Of a DNA stretch of 64,000 nt, positions 60,552 through 64,000 are shown one piece after another. Source of the stretch: Nocardiopsis sp. NRRL B-16309 (lineage in GTDB: Bacteria > Actinomycetota > Actinomycetes > Streptosporangiales > Streptosporangiaceae). Location: positions 1 to 64,000 of the forward strand of contig NZ_LGEC01000027.1 of the NCBI RefSeq assembly GCF_001279585.1. The letters are read 5' to 3'. The translations under genes and the position numbers were made by a program. Position 1 is the first letter of the stretch, and each line of letters opens with the position of its first letter. The notes under the pieces are model-generated. The model was not told the origin of the DNA. It ran no database searches and saw only the letters and a list, made by a program, of their open reading frames with translations.

Positions 60552-60959
60552 GTGAACGTGCCCGGACGCCATGAAGTCACCGATGCCGAGTGGGCCCTGC
60601 TCGCCCCGCTCATGCCCGACGATGCCCCCAAGGGCAAGAAGTGGGCCGACCACCGCAAGGTCATCAACGCGATCCTGTTCCGCACCCGCACCGGGATCCC
60701 CTGGCGTGACCTGCCCGAACGGTACGGACCCTGGGAGACCGCAGCTGGACGGCACCGCCGCTGGTCCCTGGACGGCACCTGGCAGAGGATCGCCGACCGG
60801 CTCAGGATCGACGCGGCCACCGGCGAGGAACTCATCGCGAGCATCGACTCCACCACCGTCCGGGCCCACCAGCACGCCGCCGGAGCAGCGAAAAGGGGGA
60901 CACAGCGCGGGACGAACCGGACGGATCTGAAGCACTCGGGCGCTCCCGGGGCGGACTGA
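60552..60959 (+). CDS. IS5-family transposase, first frame
   Basis: N-terminal part of the transposase. It reads DAEWALLAPLMPDDAPKGKKW, then NAILFRTRTGIPWRDLPERYGPW and ASIDSTTVRAHQHAAGA, which includes the first catalytic Asp (SIDST). The frame runs past an AAAAGGGGG run (60891-60899) to a stop at 60957. The second frame is -1 relative to it. Slippage at this run would join both parts into one protein of about 295 residues. GTG 60552 is chosen; TTG 60549 and GTG 60558 are alternatives. Confidence 0.88.
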   Translation: MNVPGRHEVTDAEWALLAPLMPDDAPKGKKWADHRKVINAILFRTRTGIPWRDLPERYGPWETAAGRHRRWSLDGTWQRIADRLRIDAATGEELIASIDSTTVRAHQHAAGAAKRGTQRGTNRTDLKHSGAPGAD

Positions 60960-61435
60960 CCACCAAGATCCACCTGATCGCCGATCAGCACAGGCGGCCC
61001 CTGGTGCTGGCCACTACCCCGGGCCAGCGCGGGGACAGCCCCATGTTCGAACCCCTGATGGGCGCCCTCCGGCTGCCCCGCAGCACCGGCCGACCGCGCA
61101 CCCGCCCGGACCGGGTCCTGGGCGACAAGGCCTACTCCAGCCGCGCCAACCGGGACCACCTGCGCAAGCGCAAGATCAAAGCGACCATCGCCCAGCCCCG
61201 TGACCAGCGTGAACACCGCCGGCGCAGGGGGTCGGCTGGCGGTAGGCCCCCGGCCTTCGACCAGGCGGCCTACCGCGACCGCAACACGGTGGAGCGGGCG
61301 ATCAACCTGCTCAAGCAGAACCGGGCGGTCGCGACCCGCTACGACAAGCGGGCCGCGATCTTCGACGGGACCGTGCAGGTGGCCTCGATCCGGATCTGGC
61401 TTCGGGACCTGACCCGTTCAAAAAACAGTGCCTAG
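60896..61435 (+). CDS. IS5-family transposase, second frame (-1)
   Basis: C-terminal part of the transposase, read after a -1 shift. It starts within the slippery run and gives ALGRSRGGLTTKIHLIADQH, LATTPGQRGDSPMFEPL, VLGDKAYSSRANRDHL with the second catalytic Asp, and AYRDRNTVERAINLLKQNR with the catalytic Glu, the YREK-like signature of IS4/IS5 enzymes. The stop TAG lies in the duplicated CTAG, outside the element proper. No own start with a ribosome site is obvious, which favours production by frameshifting. Confidence 0.85.
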   Translation, partial: GDTARDEPDGSEALGRSRGGLTTKIHLIADQHRRPLVLATTPGQRGDSPMFEPLMGALRLPRSTGRPRTRPDRVLGDKAYSSRANRDHLRKRKIKATIAQPRDQREHRRRRGSAGGRPPAFDQAAYRDRNTVERAINLLKQNRAVATRYDKRAAIFDGTVQVASIRIWLRDLTRSKNSA

Positions 61436-61627
61436 GCGACGAGGCCGACCCGGGCCAACCGGGCCGCCCAGGCCGACAGGGCCGCGCGCACCGCGCGCGA
61501 CCGGGACGAGCGGCCCCGGACCGGGAGGAACACCCCGGCCCGGGGCCGTCGTCGCGCCGGATTCGGAACCCGGACGGGTTGTCGCGTTTCGTGTGCACGC
61601 CATGACGCAAGGTCATACCCTGGCCGG

Positions 61628-62551
61628 GTGGATGACTATCGTCTGGTCTTCGTGGGTGGGATGGGCCGCTCCGGCTCGACCCTGATCGAACGGCTGCTCG
61701 GGGAGCTTCCGGGCTTCGTCGCGATCGGTGAGGTCGTGCACCTGTGGCGGCGCGGGCTGCTGGAGAACGAGCGCTGCGGCTGCGGGCGCCCGTTCGCCGA
61801 CTGCGGTTTCTGGAGCGACGTGGGCAAGGAGGCGTTCGGCGGCTGGGACCGGCTGGACGTCCACGAGGTCCTGCGGCTCAAGGACGGCGTCGACCGGACC
61901 CGCTACCTGCCGGCCCTGCTCAGCATCGGGCGCGACGGGGTGCTGGCGTCCCGGGCCGACCGCTACACCGAGCTCTACCACCGCCTGTACTCGGCCGTGT
62001 GCCTGGTCAGCGGCGCGCACGTCATCGTGGACGCCAGCAAGCACGCCTCCCTCGCCGCGTGCCTGCGCCGGCGCTACGGCTCCCGCCTGCACCTGCTGCA
62101 CATCGTGCGCGACCCCCGAGCGGTCGCCCACTCCTGGGGCAAGCGGGTGGCCCGGCCGGACGCCTCGCCCGCCAGCAGCGAGCCGGAGATGGCCCGCTAC
62201 TCCGCCGGCCGGTCGGCGGTCCAGTGGCTCACACAGAACGCGGCGCTGGACGCCCTGGCCCGGCGGGGGACGCCCACGCTGCGGGTGCGCTACGAGGACT
62301 TCGTGGCCGACCCGGAGGCGGAGTTCGGGCGGGTGGCCGCGTTCGCGGGGCACGCCGGGCGCCCCCTCGACCTGGGTACGGACGGTGTGCGGCTCTCGCG
62401 CGGGCACGCGGTGTCGGGCAATCCCATGCGGTTCGCGGACGGTCCCGTCGGGGTGCGGGCCGACCACGGGTGGCAGCGGGACCTCGCCCCCTGGCGGCGG
62501 CACCTCGTCAGCGCGATGACCTGCCCCTCACTCCGACGGTACGGATACTGA
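61628..62551 (+). CDS. Sulfotransferase family protein
   Basis: Predicted PAPS-dependent sulfotransferase of 307 residues. The 5'-phosphosulfate loop is FVGGMGRSGSTLIERLLGELPG at residues 8-29. The 3'-phosphate-binding region is LLHIVRDPRAVAHSWGKR near 158-175. A Cys-rich insertion (ERCGCGRPFADCGFW) near residues 48-62 could bind a metal or form disulfides. GTG 61628 begins seven bases after TACCCT, so the message may be leaderless. With cysD/cysN/cysQ nearby and a sugar transferase upstream, sulfation of a glycan or glycolipid is likely. Confidence 0.88.
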   Translation: MDDYRLVFVGGMGRSGSTLIERLLGELPGFVAIGEVVHLWRRGLLENERCGCGRPFADCGFWSDVGKEAFGGWDRLDVHEVLRLKDGVDRTRYLPALLSIGRDGVLASRADRYTELYHRLYSAVCLVSGAHVIVDASKHASLAACLRRRYGSRLHLLHIVRDPRAVAHSWGKRVARPDASPASSEPEMARYSAGRSAVQWLTQNAALDALARRGTPTLRVRYEDFVADPEAEFGRVAAFAGHAGRPLDLGTDGVRLSRGHAVSGNPMRFADGPVGVRADHGWQRDLAPWRRHLVSAMTCPSLRRYGY

Positions 62552-62649
62552 TGTCCGGAATGCCGCTGGTATGTCGCACGCCCGGAAACGGACCTTTGGT
62601 GATTGACTGAGTACTCTGCGTTGTCGAAACTCACTTGGGGGCGTGGACC

Positions 62650-63783
62650 GTGGACAGGGGACCGGTACGGGGTATGGCGGCGGCGGGCGCACTGGCGGTC
62701 GCGCTGACGGTGACGGGCGTGGGCGACGCGCCCGGACGGGAGTCCGAGCCGGCGGCCGGGCTCGACGAGCTCCCGGTGGACGGATCGGGCTCGCCCACCG
62801 CGGCGTTCCTCGGCATGCCGGCCGAGCTCGCGTGCACGGTCTCGGACATCCTGGAGCCCAGCTGCGGGGTCTGGTGGGGCGCCAGCCCCTACCGCGACGA
62901 CGTCGGGCCGCTGGAGAGCGCCGTCGACCGCGACATGGACATCGTCTACACCTGGCGCGGCATCGACCAGGCCGGTGTGCCGGGCGAACGCGAGCGCCGC
63001 ATGGTCGCCGAGGGCCGCTTCGTGCACACCAACATCGAGGCGCGGCGCTTCAACCGCCAGGGCCACCCCGCCATCGCCTACCGCGACATCATCGCCGGAC
63101 GGTTCGACGACAGCCTGCGCTCCCAGGCCCGGGGCGTCGCCGAGCTGGGCGTCCCCTACTTCGTCACCTTCGACCACGAGGCCGACGGCAACCAGCGCTA
63201 CAACAACCGCGGCACGCCCGAGGAGTTCGTCCGCAGCTGGCGCCACATCGTGGACCTGTACCGCCGGGAGGGCGCGGACAACGCCATCTGGGTGTGGAAC
63301 GTGACGGGCTGGGCGGACAACCTCGACCGACTCCCCGGCCTGTGGCCCGGCAACGACTACGTCGACTGGATCAGTTGGGAGGCGTACAACATGACCAACT
63401 GCGACTTGATGCCGCACTGGGACGGGGTGGACTCCTTCGAGGAGGCGCTCGCCCCCGCCTACGAGTGGATCCAGCAGGAGGGGCCGCGGCACGGCATCGA
63501 CCCCGACAAGCCGGTGATGATCGGCGAGATGGGCACCACCGACATCGGGCCCCGGGAGACGCTGCGCTGGTACGCCGACATCCCCCGGGTCCTGCGCGAG
63601 TACGAGCGGGTCCGTGCGGTCAAGGTCTGGGACAACAAGGTGTCCGAGGGGTGCGACTTCCGGATCGGCGCCAACCACTACGCGCGCCAGGGCTTCGAGA
63701 TGGCCGGGCGCGACCCCTACGTGAACCTGCCCGACCGGGTCCGCCGGCTGGCCGAGTACGCCCACGGCCGGGACGCGGACTAG
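62650..63783 (+). CDS. Secreted GH26-like glycoside hydrolase
   Basis: Exported protein of 377 residues related to beta-mannanase-type family 26 enzymes. After a signal peptide (residues about 1-28, MAAAGALAVALTVTGVGDA) the mature part has CGVWWGASPYRDD. The acid/base region is VPYFVTFDHEADGNQRY (Glu in HEAD) and the nucleophile region is PVMIGEMGTTD (Glu in GEMG). IWVWNVTGWADNLDRLPGLWPGNDYVDWISWEAYNM is typical of the barrel. Two Cys pairs may form disulfides. GTG 62650 is chosen for the signal peptide; the TTG at 62635 is possible. It probably trims or remodels the exopolysaccharide made by its neighbours. Confidence 0.83.
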   Translation: MDRGPVRGMAAAGALAVALTVTGVGDAPGRESEPAAGLDELPVDGSGSPTAAFLGMPAELACTVSDILEPSCGVWWGASPYRDDVGPLESAVDRDMDIVYTWRGIDQAGVPGERERRMVAEGRFVHTNIEARRFNRQGHPAIAYRDIIAGRFDDSLRSQARGVAELGVPYFVTFDHEADGNQRYNNRGTPEEFVRSWRHIVDLYRREGADNAIWVWNVTGWADNLDRLPGLWPGNDYVDWISWEAYNMTNCDLMPHWDGVDSFEEALAPAYEWIQQEGPRHGIDPDKPVMIGEMGTTDIGPRETLRWYADIPRVLREYERVRAVKVWDNKVSEGCDFRIGANHYARQGFEMAGRDPYVNLPDRVRRLAEYAHGRDAD

Positions 63784-63909
63784 GACGGGTCCCCGGAACG
63801 CGCTTGCGGGGGCTCGCGTGCTGTCCGCTGGCGCAGGCGGGCTCCGGGCCCGTGGACGAGCGGGTGGCCCGGCCCGGCCCCCGCCCCGGCCGAGGGCCCG
63901 GCCGCCTCG

Positions 63910-64000
63910 CTAGACGCCCTTGCCGCGCAGGTGCAGGAGCCGCAGGATCCACGCGGGCGGCACCCCGCACACCACCAGCAGGGCCAGCGCCGCGCGCCCC
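63910..64000 (-). CDS. C-terminal end of a membrane protein (cut by window edge)
   Basis: The last 91 bases, read on the minus strand, encode GRAALALLVVCGVPPAWILR, then LLHLRGKGV and a TAG stop at 63912-63910. One hydrophobic span followed by a basic end suggests the final helix of a membrane protein, for example a glycan exporter or polymerase. Only the tail is visible, so the family cannot be named. Confidence 0.5.
   Translation of the reverse strand, partial: GRAALALLVVCGVPPAWILRLLHLRGKGV

Larger units (their letters stand above)
60497..61435 (+). mobile_element. Complete IS5-family insertion sequence with CTAG target duplication
   Basis: The element spans 60501-61431 (931 bases). Its ends are GCACTGTTTTTTG and, at the right, CAAAAAACAGTGC, perfect 13-base inverted repeats. 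The 4-base target CTAG is duplicated at 60497-60500 and 61432-61435. Two overlapping frames encode the transposase. CTAG (YTAR-type) targets and a two-frame transposase fit the IS427 group. Both ends and the coding frames look intact, so it may be active or recently arrived. Confidence 0.95.

Overview
The window is chromosomal DNA of a very GC-rich actinomycete. Signs are the strong codon-position GC bias, frequent GTG and TTG starts, and a GroEL1 with a His-rich tail. The gene order groES-groEL1-sigma factor-guaB-guaB3-guaA and ispE-glmU-prs-rplY-pth is the actinobacterial arrangement (compare sigD/guaB2/guaB3 and ispE/pth/rplY/prs/glmU in Mycobacterium and the equivalents in Streptomyces). 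Gene content suggests a Nocardiopsis-like or related Streptosporangiales genome, but this is an inference and no rRNA is present to confirm it.

Layout. 1-4.1 kb: an ABC exporter pair and a THUMP-like SAM methyltransferase, all on the minus strand. 4.15-9.5 kb: a CIRCE operator, groES, groEL1, an ECF sigma factor (SigD/ShbA type by position), guaB and a small coupled unknown gene. 9.5-10.1 kb: repeat locus A. 10.1-14.2 kb: a MocR-type regulator divergent from a Cys/Met-metabolism PLP enzyme, then guaB3. 14.2-17.2 kb: a membrane-anchored lytic transglycosylase and glpD. 17.3-24.8 kb: a two-component system beside a TAXI-type TRAP transporter (two binding proteins, DUF1850 protein, fused permease). 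24.8-30.2 kb: an unknown 346-residue protein, an IS481-type transposase remnant, and the RNA repair pair hen1-pnkp. 30.2-32.7 kb: repeat locus B and an OtrA/Tet(M)-type ribosomal protection gene with a candidate leader ORF. 32.9-38.2 kb: a secreted nuclease, galE and guaA. 38.4-47.9 kb: a small Cys phosphatase facing a membrane Ser/Thr kinase, ispE, a split transketolase behind a MerR/SoxR-like operator, a START-domain protein, an ABC-F protein and an SGNH lipoprotein. 48.0-50.4 kb: MarR and TetR regulators and a fatty-acid desaturase with a clear palindromic operator. 50.4-55.5 kb: tRNA-Gln, repeat locus C, glmU, prs, rplY, pth. 55.8-64 kb: a probable exopolysaccharide region with an initiating sugar transferase, cysQ-cysD-cysN, a sulfotransferase and a GH26-like secreted protein, interrupted by an IS5-family element exactly at the cysN stop codon.

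How genes may work together. guaB, guaB3 and guaA cover the IMP-to-GMP branch. glmU and prs supply UDP-GlcNAc and PRPP. cysD/cysN (sulfate activation), cysQ (PAP removal) and the sulfotransferase, next to a sugar transferase and a glycanase-like protein, suggest a sulfated surface glycan. Hen1 and Pnkp together form a known bacterial RNA end-healing and sealing system.

The most unusual feature is a composite intergenic repeat found at three loci (about 9.5-10.1, 30.2-30.5 and 50.5-51.15 kb) in both orientations. It has an 88-bp core, a 149-bp unit and a degenerate 39-bp tandem array built around an ACCCCCTGGGGT mini-palindrome. The array lies between tRNA-Gln and glmU and is partly bracketed by inverted copies of the 149-bp unit.
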